From NCBI GenBank assembly GCA_964522665.1, contig CAZFVY010000146.1:1-13183 (forward strand): a DNA stretch of 13,183 nt, in the 5' to 3' direction. Below, in pieces: positions 5,878 through 12,070 of the stretch (its first letter is position 1; each line of letters begins with the position of its first letter). A program made the position numbers and the translations under genes. Source of the DNA: CAZFVY01 sp964522665. GTDB lineage: Bacteria; Verrucomicrobiota; Verrucomicrobiia; Limisphaerales; CAZFVY01. Under the pieces are notes generated by a model. It had not been told where the DNA came from. It saw only the letters and a program-made list of their open reading frames with translations, and made no database searches.

Positions 5878-6335
5878 CTCCTCGCCCTGGCTACTTTCTT
5901 GAGCAATTCCTTGAGGAGGGTGCTGGTGAAGAGGTTGTAGGACTTGGGCAAGACGCCGGCGAGCTGCGGGTTGTGCTTCTCGATGTCGCGCATGGCGTCA
6001 TTGACCTTCGCGCCGACATCCGCCGCCTCCGGGAGCTTGAGCAGGAAGTCAAATCGGGCGTTGGGCGCGAGGTAGAGAATGCCCTCGGCGTGATAGGCGG
6101 CCGGTTCATCAATGCGGCTGCCGCGACGAGAGGAGGCCCCGGCCTTCTCCAGCTTGCCCCGCTGCGCGGTGAATCGGACTTCGGCGAACCGCAGAAAGAT
6201 CAGCCCGAGCACGGGCGCGGAATACTCCTGTGCCTTGAGGCCGGAATTCGCGCGGAATTGATCCGCAGCGTCCCAGAGGCGCTTTTCCAGTGTGGCAGCG
6301 GCCGTATCCTTTTCCGACGGAGCAATCCAATTCAT
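5874..6335 (-). pseudogene. hsdM: Truncated HsdM: N-terminal domain of a type I methyltransferase
   Basis: The 153 residues match the N-terminal helical domain (HsdM_N) of type I modification subunits: MNWIAPSEKDTAAATLEKRL, LWDAADQFRANSGLKAQEYS, LGLIFLRFAEVRF, EGILYLAPNARFDFLL, HNPQLAGVLPKSYNLF and LLKELLKKV. Family members continue here into the N6_Mtase domain (FGRIYEYFLGEFA, SAM motif, NPPF/DPPF). In this gene LLKKV is followed by ARARR and a stop that overlaps the next GTG. The cut coincides with the domain boundary. No catalytic motif occurs anywhere else in the window. It cannot methylate DNA by itself. It is probably a deletion remnant, although expression as a stand-alone domain is possible since the ORF is clean. 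It is the first gene of the minus-strand run. Confidence 0.85.
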
Positions 6336-6551
6336 GAGGCTGGCCCCATGCTATTTCAAACCCCCGCCGGATCAATCAAAAACGGACGAAAGGAATCGCG
6401 CGAATCGTACGTGCCGGTGGGTTTTAACCCCGACGTAGAGCGATCCGCGGGCAACCGATGCCCGAAGAAATCGAACCGGCAACCTGTTTCGTTAGGACAG
6501 GAACTGGAATCACGCCTTCCCCAGAGTTTTTAACTGACGGCGTGACCGGCG
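6336..6551. other. Non-coding region upstream of hsdM'
   Basis: No convincing ORF on either strand. It should hold the promoter of the minus-strand defence run, but I find no well-placed -35/-10 pair that stands out. A GGGTTTTAACCC-like short palindrome occurs near 6419-6431. A tRNA T-arm-like GGTTCGATTTC on the minus strand near 6470 lacks the required stem. Confidence 0.5.
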
Positions 6552-6723
6552 TTCAACCTAAAAGCGGCCGTAGCGGCACGTCATCTTGCGTAATCCATTG
6601 GGCATAAACGGCTCGGACGAATCTCGCCAGACCACTGCGGGTATTGCCTCGATTCTTCCAAACCGCTTCTGCTCCAAATTCTTACTCAATCTGGCGTGCC
6701 GCTCCCGCCGGTTTTAGGTTAAA
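6552..6723. repeat. 172-bp near-palindrome, MITE-like
   Basis: The left arm (6552-6623) and right arm (6651-6723) are inverted copies around a 27-nt loop. The outer 36 bp pair at roughly 80% (e.g. AACCTAAAA / TTTTAGGTT, AGCGGCACG / CGTGCCGCT); the inner part pairs at roughly 70%, including ACGAATC / GATTCTT. Pairing stops abruptly outside 6552 and 6723. No clear target-site duplication is visible. The size and sharp edges suit a non-autonomous mobile repeat or a very long RNA hairpin. It lies at the junction between the defence locus and the metabolic block. Confidence 0.7.
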
Positions 6724-6793
6724 GCTCGGTTCCGTGGCTGGCTGTGTTCTCGCGTCGGTCGAACCTGATTTGTCTGAAAAAAGGTTTGCGCCG

Positions 6794-7141
6794 ATGCGGT
6801 CGAGGAAGCCGATCGGCGACATTGCTCGCCTGGACTGGAGCCGAGCCAAACCCCCGCAGGTCTTCAGCGTCAACGCGTTTGAGCAACTGACTGTAGCAGA
6901 ATTGGTTGCAAAAACACGACCTCGCGACGGTTCGGGTGATAGCCGTTACCAGATGATGTGGTGGAATGAACGACAGGAGCGTTATCATACGGGGAATACC
7001 CCATCGTGGCAAGACATCCCAGGACTTAGCTTGCATTTCCGAGCAATTTTTAGCGCCCAACTTGAAGAGCGCCCTGATCGAGAATACACAGCGAAAGCCT
7101 TAACCTTCTTATGGCGGGGATTCAAAAACTCGCATCAATGA
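6794..7141 (+). CDS. Hypothetical protein, weakly supported
   Basis: An open frame of 115 residues starting MRSRKPIGDIARLDWSRAKP with an AAAAAAGG sequence 9 bases before the ATG. The frame stays open upstream into the right arm of the palindrome (TTG at 6644), but that part is repeat sequence. The second half (RYQMMWWNERQERYHTGNTP.. ALTFLWRGFKNSHQ) is rich in aromatic and charged residues, like a real soluble protein. I do not recognise a family. It ends 13 bases before the next gene. It may be an uncharacterised protein or the 3' remnant of a longer gene cut by the repeat. Confidence 0.35.
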   Translation: MRSRKPIGDIARLDWSRAKPPQVFSVNAFEQLTVAELVAKTRPRDGSGDSRYQMMWWNERQERYHTGNTPSWQDIPGLSLHFRAIFSAQLEERPDREYTAKALTFLWRGFKNSHQ

Positions 7142-7154
7142 GAGAATAAACATA

Positions 7155-7697
7155 ATGACAAACAATAATTCCGTCGTCGCGATTTATCCGTCGCACGCGG
7201 CCGCCGAAGCGGCGGTCCGAGAGCTGCAGCAGTCCGGTTTCGACATGAAGAAACTGTCGATCGTTGGCCGGGACTTTCACACCGATGAAAACGTGGTCGG
7301 CTACTACAATACCGGCGATCGAATGAAGGCTTGGGGAACAAGAGGGGCGTTTTGGGGCGGGATCTGGGGATGGCTGTTTGGTTCAGCTTTCTTTTTGATA
7401 CCGGGCATCGGGCCGGTGGCCATGGCCGGGCCGCTGGTGGGTTGGATCGTCGGGGCGCTGGAGGGGGCGGTCGTGGTCGGTGGCTTGAGCGCGCTGGGGG
7501 CCGGCCTGTATGGTCTGGGCATTCCCAAAGACAGCATCTTGCAGTACGAGACGGCTCTTAAGACCGACAAGTTTCTTCTGCTCGCGCACGGTTCGCCGGA
7601 CGAGATAGCCGAGGCCAAAGAGGTCCTCGATCGCACTGATTCGGACGCAGTGGAGCACCATCAGAAAAGCCGTCCGCAACTTGTGACGACGAAATAG
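7155..7697 (+). CDS. General stress protein 17M-like (YflT-type) membrane protein
   Basis: 180 residues. The N-terminal SVVAIYPSHAAAEAAVRELQ and GFDMKKLSIVGRDFHTDENV match the heat-induced stress protein YflT / GSP17M-like domain (about 1-60). A glycine-rich hydrophobic middle (about 60-125: FWGGIWGWLFGSAFFLIPGI and GWIVGALEGAVVVGGLSALG) probably forms two membrane-inserting helices, as in proteins that prevent over-accumulation of ions or act at the membrane in stress. The C-terminal YETALKTDKFLLLAHGSPDE returns to a soluble alpha/beta pattern. The biochemical role is not established for the family. It is followed after 27 bases by the slipin gene, so both may serve membrane stress. Confidence 0.8.
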   Translation: MTNNNSVVAIYPSHAAAEAAVRELQQSGFDMKKLSIVGRDFHTDENVVGYYNTGDRMKAWGTRGAFWGGIWGWLFGSAFFLIPGIGPVAMAGPLVGWIVGALEGAVVVGGLSALGAGLYGLGIPKDSILQYETALKTDKFLLLAHGSPDEIAEAKEVLDRTDSDAVEHHQKSRPQLVTTK

Positions 7698-7724
7698 AAC
7701 CAACACTCCAATGAAAGACTTCTA

Positions 7725-8687
7725 ATGAGACAAAACCGATCGTTTGCGGTATTAGTGTTCGTTGCGATTGCGGGGACTGGCGCGGTATTCGCGTACGCGA
7801 GATACCGCGCCGGAGATTTTCTTGAAGCTGGTTGGGTTGGCGGCGGCGCTTTGGTACTGGCGGGGATCATTGCGGCCTCAATTCAAGTGGCTGACCAGTG
7901 GAATCGAGCCGTGATCTTGCGCCTGGGTGATTTCCACTCCCTCAAAGGTCCAGGGCTATTTTTCATCATTCCTGTCCTTGATGCAATTCCGTACTGGATC
8001 GACACCCGCGTAATCACGACTGGATTCAAGGCGGAGAAAACTCTTACCAAAGACACGGTGCCGGTGGATGTCGATGCCGTTTTGTTCTGGAAAGTGGTGG
8101 ACTCAAAGAAAGCGGCCCTGGATGTGGCGGACTACAAGAGCGCGATCAGTTGGGCTTCTCAAACCGCCCTGCGCGATGTAATCGGCAAGACCATGCTTTC
8201 GGATATGTTGGAAGGCAGGGACAAAATCAGCGGCGTGCTTCAGAAGATCATCGATGAGCGAACCGAACCCTGGGGCGTCAATGTCATTTCGGTGGAGGTG
8301 AAAGATGTTTTGATTCCCTCGGGGCTGGAAAACGCCATGTCCATGCAGGCGCAGGCGGAAAGGGAGCGGCAGGCCAGGGTGATCCTAGGGGATGCCGAAC
8401 GACAGATCGCGGAAAAGTTTGCCGAAGCGGGCAAGAGCTATGAGCACAATCCGATCGCTTTTCATTTGCGCGCCATGAACATGCTTTACGAGGGATTGAA
8501 AGAGAATGCCACGATCGTAATCGTTCCCAGCACCGCCGTTGAATCCATGCAACTCGGAGGACTTGCCGGCATGACGGCGTTGACGATGGGATTGGGCCAG
8601 GAGCGGGGCAATGGACATAAAGATGGTGAGATCAAGGTCCAAAGCGATGAAGCCATCCGTGCCAAGGAAATCCCCAATGGCGCGTAG
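7725..8687 (+). CDS. Slipin (SPFH/stomatin-family) membrane protein
   Basis: 320 residues. Two N-terminal hydrophobic segments (about 6-25 and 36-52) anchor it in the inner membrane. The SPFH core follows: IQVADQWNRAVILRLGDFHS, GPGLFFIIPVLDAIPYWIDT, LTKDTVPVDVDAVLFWKVVD, LRDVIGKTMLSDMLEGRDKI, WGVNVISVEVKDVLIP. A coiled-coil region (MQAQAERERQARVILGDAER) and a tail with the slipin-typical VIVPSTAVESM come next. Slipins oligomerise in membrane microdomains and influence protein quality control. Their usual NfeD partner is not adjacent; the upstream neighbour is the YflT-like stress protein. The gene appears complete; the ATG has only a weak ribosome site. Confidence 0.9.
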   Translation: MRQNRSFAVLVFVAIAGTGAVFAYARYRAGDFLEAGWVGGGALVLAGIIAASIQVADQWNRAVILRLGDFHSLKGPGLFFIIPVLDAIPYWIDTRVITTGFKAEKTLTKDTVPVDVDAVLFWKVVDSKKAALDVADYKSAISWASQTALRDVIGKTMLSDMLEGRDKISGVLQKIIDERTEPWGVNVISVEVKDVLIPSGLENAMSMQAQAERERQARVILGDAERQIAEKFAEAGKSYEHNPIAFHLRAMNMLYEGLKENATIVIVPSTAVESMQLGGLAGMTALTMGLGQERGNGHKDGEIKVQSDEAIRAKEIPNGA

Positions 8688-8758
8688 CTGGCGACGGTCG
8701 GCGATCGTCGGGCATAGTTCAAGCGATTCAAACGCTGATGACATCGAAGGTGAACGGT

Positions 8759-9295
8759 ATGCAAGGACATTCAATCAGCGAAGAAGACGTTTCTGGCGAA
8801 ATCGTGAATGCGGTCATCATTTACGACAACTGTGGTTTTGCGACCAAAGCGTACCAGTTGTTAAAGCGCGCGACATCTGGAACAAACGAACCCACGCAGT
8901 GGCGCGTCAAGCCATGGCGCGTGGACGTGCTGAAACTGTCGCCAGCGAACGAGGAGGCGATGGCAGAAATGTCGGGAGCGCACCTGATTGTGCTCGCGGT
9001 GTTCGAGGCTCAGTCTCTGCTCCCGTGGCTGATCGATTGGCTGGAGTGGTGGGCCACCCGCAGGCAGATCCAGGAGGCCGCCCTCGCGGTATGGGAGGGC
9101 GCAAATGCCGACGCGCGGATGGCGCGAGCTACGCCCGAGTTGTCGCGGTTTGTCGGGCGTCATGGCTTGAGCCTCATATTAAACGATGCGATGGGCGACG
9201 ACGAATCGTCAATGTTTGGGAGGGACCCGCGCCCGCGCGAGGTTGATTTGTTCCCGAGGCTCCAGAACTATCAGCGTTGGGGCATTAACGAGTGA
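8759..9295 (+). CDS. Conserved-looking protein of unknown function
   Basis: 178 residues from the ATG at 8759, chosen because GAAGG lies 8 bases upstream; an ATG at 8738 would add 7 residues. The opening VNAVIIYDNCGFATKAYQLL and the central AHLIVLAVFEAQSLLPWLID suggest a Rossmann or response-regulator-like alternation of beta strand and helix. The segment WRVKPWRVDVLKLSPANEEA looks strongly constrained. Trp-rich WLEWWATRRQIQEAALAVWE follows. I recall unnamed proteins of this pattern beside stress and energy genes in soil bacteria, but know no function. There are no membrane segments and no catalytic motif I can name. Confidence 0.7.
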   Translation: MQGHSISEEDVSGEIVNAVIIYDNCGFATKAYQLLKRATSGTNEPTQWRVKPWRVDVLKLSPANEEAMAEMSGAHLIVLAVFEAQSLLPWLIDWLEWWATRRQIQEAALAVWEGANADARMARATPELSRFVGRHGLSLILNDAMGDDESSMFGRDPRPREVDLFPRLQNYQRWGINE

Positions 9296-9309
9296 GACTC
9301 GTCCTCATT

Positions 9310-9326
9310 GTCAACGCAGCGTTGAC
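9310..9326. repeat. Perfect 8-bp inverted repeat
   Basis: GTCAACGC and GCGTTGAC flank a single A. It sits in the gap before the thioredoxin-like gene. A looser outer pair (GACTC at 9296, GAGTC at 9329) could extend it. There is no T-run after it, so it resembles an operator more than an intrinsic terminator. Confidence 0.4.
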
Positions 9327-9411
9327 TGGAGTCGGGCGCGGACAAGGCGGCGGCTAATTCCGTTTTATTGGATTTGAATCTCCGTTGTCGAACGCGGTGA
9401 AAAAGGCAATT

Positions 9412-9738
9412 GTGAACAACAACTCTATTGAATTGAACGAAGCGAACTTCGATCAGGAAGTACTCTGCGCTACGCAACCCGTGCTGGTCCAGTTTTGGGC
9501 GACCTGGTCTGCCCCTTGCAAGGTCGTGGCGCCGATGCTGGAATTCCTCGCCGACGATGGCGCGGCTCCGGTCAAAATCGCCAGGGTGAACGTGGAGGAC
9601 CACGAAACACTGACCGAGCGATACGGCGTGCGTACCGTGCCCACCGTGCTCGTTTTCAACCAAGGTGGCGTGCGAGACCAACTCGAGGGAGGAATCACCG
9701 AGCAAACTGTGCGCGAGATACTGGAGCGCTTCCGATGA
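9412..9738 (+). CDS. Thioredoxin-fold protein with SxxC in place of CxxC
   Basis: 108 residues from the GTG at 9412, preceded by AAGG with a 5-base spacer; a TTG at 9385 would add nine residues. The whole thioredoxin fold is readable: PVLVQFWATWSAPCKVVAPM, VKIARVNVEDHETLTERYGV, VRTVPTVLVFNQGG (cis-Pro in TVPT) and REILERF. The active site is W-S-A-P-C-K where thioredoxin has W-C-G-P-C-K, so the nucleophilic first Cys is Ser (TCT, one base from TGT). It could not act as a normal dithiol reductase; a monothiol, chaperone-like or redox-sensing role is possible. Its stop overlaps the rpiB ATG (ATGA). Confidence 0.85.
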   Translation: MNNNSIELNEANFDQEVLCATQPVLVQFWATWSAPCKVVAPMLEFLADDGAAPVKIARVNVEDHETLTERYGVRTVPTVLVFNQGGVRDQLEGGITEQTVREILERFR

Positions 9739-10400
9739 CATTTTTGGAGCCGGAACCGGACAAATCCCCAAGCGCTCCGAATCGAGGGCCTGGAACCGCC
9801 ATCCACGGTTGCTCTGAGGATGAGCCGCTGACCGAAGCGCCAGGAACATCCCAACGCATCGGCATTGCCGCTGATCACGGAGGTTACGAGTTGAAGGAAT
9901 ATCTGGTCGGGAAGCTGCACGAAGCCGGATATGAAGCGATTGACTTCGGCGCTGGCCGGCCAAAAGAAGACGATGATTACCCGGATTTTATAATGCCGCT
10001 GGCTCGTGCGGTCGCAGACGGAAAGGTGCAACGCGGAGTGGGCATCTGTGGGAGTGGGGTCGGCGCATCAATCGCCGCGAATAAAGTGGCGGGGGTTCGG
10101 GCCTGTTTGATCAATGAACACTTCTCGGCGCACCAAGGGGTGGAGGACGACGATTTGAACATGATTTGTTTTGGCGGCCTCGTGATAGGTCATGCCCTCG
10201 CTTGGGAATTGCTGCAAACATTTCTCACCGCGAAATTCACCGGCGCGGAACGTCATCGTCGCCGTTTAGCGAAAATGGCGGCTTGGTGCGCTGCGCCAGG
10301 ATCACGAGCGGATGACACCACGCCGAGCTTTCAACAAACCGCAGTTGTGAAAGCTGAAATCGGATGGCGTGAAGCGGAAGACTTAACTTATGGCCGCTGA
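9735..10400 (+). CDS. rpiB: Ribose-5-phosphate isomerase B (RpiB/LacA family)
   Basis: 221 residues; interconverts ribose-5-phosphate and ribulose-5-phosphate in the non-oxidative pentose phosphate pathway, in the cytoplasm. The core (about 42-180) shows RIGIAADHGGYELKEYLVGK, AIDFGAG, DDYPDF, GVGICGSGVGASIAANKVAG with the catalytic Cys, NMICFGGLVIG and a final TGAERHRRRLAKM. The family is usually about 145-150 residues; this one has about 40 extra at the N-terminus (Pro/Glu-rich, probably disordered) and about 40 at the C-terminus with no recognised domain. The start overlaps the thioredoxin-like stop; the end overlaps the glgP stub by 11 bases. Transketolase downstream belongs to the same pathway. 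Confidence 0.92.
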   Translation: MTFLEPEPDKSPSAPNRGPGTAIHGCSEDEPLTEAPGTSQRIGIAADHGGYELKEYLVGKLHEAGYEAIDFGAGRPKEDDDYPDFIMPLARAVADGKVQRGVGICGSGVGASIAANKVAGVRACLINEHFSAHQGVEDDDLNMICFGGLVIGHALAWELLQTFLTAKFTGAERHRRRLAKMAAWCAAPGSRADDTTPSFQQTAVVKAEIGWREAEDLTYGR

Positions 10401-10590
10401 ACAATTGTTGGATGGATTCGACTCCCTGTCCGAGCTTGCCTTGAACCTGCGCTGGTCGTGGAGCCATTGCGCCGACGCGCTGTGGCGACAGCTCAATCCC
10501 GCTTTGTGGGAACTGACGTATAATCCTTGGGCGGTCTACCGATCTCCACGGCAGCGGGGAATGTGGACTATGCCGCAGCGGCGCGCTTGA
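10390..10590 (+). pseudogene. 5' stub of an alpha-glucan (glycogen) phosphorylase
   Basis: The first 50 or so residues, LLDGFDSLSELALNLRWSWS and ALWRQLNPALWELTYNPWAV, match the N-terminal DUF3417 region of the alpha-glucan phosphorylases that cleave glycogen or maltodextrin to glucose-1-phosphate. Similarity ends near 10530; the frame then runs 20 unrelated residues to a stop at 10590. The remaining roughly 800 residues of a normal enzyme are absent. The next 4-alpha-glucanotransferase sequence begins in another frame at the same point, so a deletion has joined the two genes. The ATG overlaps the rpiB end, showing it was part of the operon. Confidence 0.8.
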
Positions 10591-11927
10591 AACTGGGCTG
10601 GCTAAAGAGAGCGTTCGAGCGTTTTGACAAGGATCGGCGCGGCCGCAGGCTATCCGAGTTCGACGCATTCGCCGACGCCGAGTCTTTCTGGCTTGGAGAT
10701 TTTTTACTATTCTCGGCGATTCAGGAGGAAGAGGGCACGGCGGATTGGACTCGATGGAGCGAAGAACTGCGAATGCGTCAGCCTGGCGCTCTCGTTCGCG
10801 CGCAGGAACGGCTGGCCAATGAAATGCGTTATCATCAATTTGTTCAGTGGCAGTTTTTTGTTCAATGGCAGAGGCTGAGGGCCTATTGCGTTTCAACTGG
10901 AATTTGTCTGATTGGCGATCTTCCCCAGTTCGTGGCGCATCACAGCGCCGATGTCTGGGCACACCCTGAACTTTTTAAGCTGGACGGTGACGGAAATCCT
11001 ACCGTCGTTGCGGGAGTTCCTCCCGACTATTTCTCTAAAACCGGGCAACGATGGGGCCTCCCGGTGTATCGATGGGAGGCGCTTCGAGCGCAAAACTACA
11101 AGTGGTGGATTGAACGCCTCCGAATAGCGTCTCGACGATTCGATGCCAATCGCCTGGATCATTTCATCGGCTTCGTTCGCGCTTATGAAGTGTCGGCGCA
11201 CGCGAAAACGGCCGTGGACGGACGATACCAACCCGTCGAAGGCGCCGCCTTATTCAAAGCCGCCCGCGAAGCCCTCGGCGAATTGCATTTGATCGCGGAC
11301 GATCTTGGTGACACAACACCCGAAGTGGCGGCTCTACTGGATGAACTTCGTATTCCGGGGGCGCGCGTGCTACAATTCGAATTCGGTTCAAACCTTGAAA
11401 CCAATGTAGTTCAGCCGGGACGACGCCCGGTGCGATCAGTGATCTACACCGGAACCCACGATAATGACACGACGGCCGGCTGGTATCGGACTTTGCCAAA
11501 CACGCAGCGCCAAGCCTTACAAAAGAAGTTGCGAGCAAACGACCAGGAGGTTGTCTGGGCAATGATCCGCGAGGCGTGGGCGTCGCAGGCTGACACCGCC
11601 ATCGTTCCCGCGCAAGACCTGCTGGAGCTGGGGTCGGAGGCACGAATGAATGTTCCTGGAACTGGGAGCGGAAACTGGCTCTGGCGGCTGAAGAACGGCG
11701 CGCTGACCCAGGAGTTAGCGCAACGGATGCGATGCCTGACAATCACGTCTGGGCGCTTACGGAGCGGCGAGCGTGGGCCGGCCTCCGGGTGTCAGAAGGT
11801 TGACCCGAGGCGATGGGTCGAGAAGCGGGCCTATGATTTGTACGAGCAACGAGGCTGCCAACCGGGCCAATCCGTTCAGGATTGGCTCGAAGCCGAGCGT
11901 GAATTAGCGATGGAGGCGAGCCGATGA
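10527..11927 (+). pseudogene. malQ: N-terminally truncated 4-alpha-glucanotransferase (MalQ, GH77) with C-terminal DUF2934
   Basis: The 466-codon frame holds the GH77 C-terminal three quarters: VDYAAAARLKLGWLKRAF, GDLPQFVAHHSADVW, AGVPPDYFSKTGQRWGLPVY, FDANRLDHFIGF (nucleophile Asp), LIADDLGDTTPEV, YTGTHDNDTTAGW (third catalytic Asp) and NVPGTGSGNWLWR. About 110-130 N-terminal residues, including the expected LLHPTSLPG-type block, are missing, and no good start codon exists. The acid/base Glu of the usual IAEDLG is Asp here (11298-11300), and the usual VAHDSADVW has His for Asp. The last 55 residues (WVEKRAYDLYEQRGCQPGQS..WLEAERELA) form a DUF2934 domain of unknown role. MalQ would transfer maltodextrin chains in glycogen turnover. 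Probably inactive. Confidence 0.8.
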
Positions 11928-12070
11928 CAAATCTGAAACGCGCACGGGGACGCCGAGAGGAACCACCACGATGGATTACCCTTCAATGGACGCCATATTG
12001 GCTCAATGGTGGCGAAATAGATTTGAGTTGTTTCGGTTTGATTTATGAGCATCCCAAGCGCTTCAATTGA
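11924..12070 (+). CDS. Possible 48-residue ORF between malQ' and tkt
   Basis: The ATG overlaps the malQ' stop as ATGA; the frame runs from MTNLKRARGRREEPPRWITL to a stop 26 bases inside the transketolase gene. It is basic at the N-terminus and Trp/Tyr-rich in the middle. No family is recognised. The ATGA overlap favours translation, but the overlap with tkt and the absence of any known homolog make chance equally likely. Confidence 0.25.
   Translation: MTNLKRARGRREEPPRWITLQWTPYWLNGGEIDLSCFGLIYEHPKRFN

Noticed and set aside
6440..6520. tRNA-like text on the minus strand (CCTGTCCTAACGAAACAGG then GCCGGTTCGATTTC)
   Set aside because: The T-arm stem has no complementary 3' side, the putative anticodon loop has 9 instead of 7 nucleotides, and no acceptor stem or D-arm can be drawn.
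6552..6723. Integron attC site (left end GTTCAAC fits RYYYAAC; right end GTTAAAG is close to GTTRRRY)
   Set aside because: The right end fails the last consensus base, the length exceeds the usual attC range, and there is no integrase or cassette array in the window.
8688..8758. Intrinsic terminator after slipin (CGACG..CGTCG stem)
   Set aside because: The stem is only 5 bp and is not followed by a T-run; continued transcription into the next gene is as likely.
10237..10962. 241-codon minus-strand frame opposite rpiB and malQ'
   Set aside because: It covers clear RpiB, phosphorylase and GH77 coding sequence on the plus strand and has no recognisable protein features.
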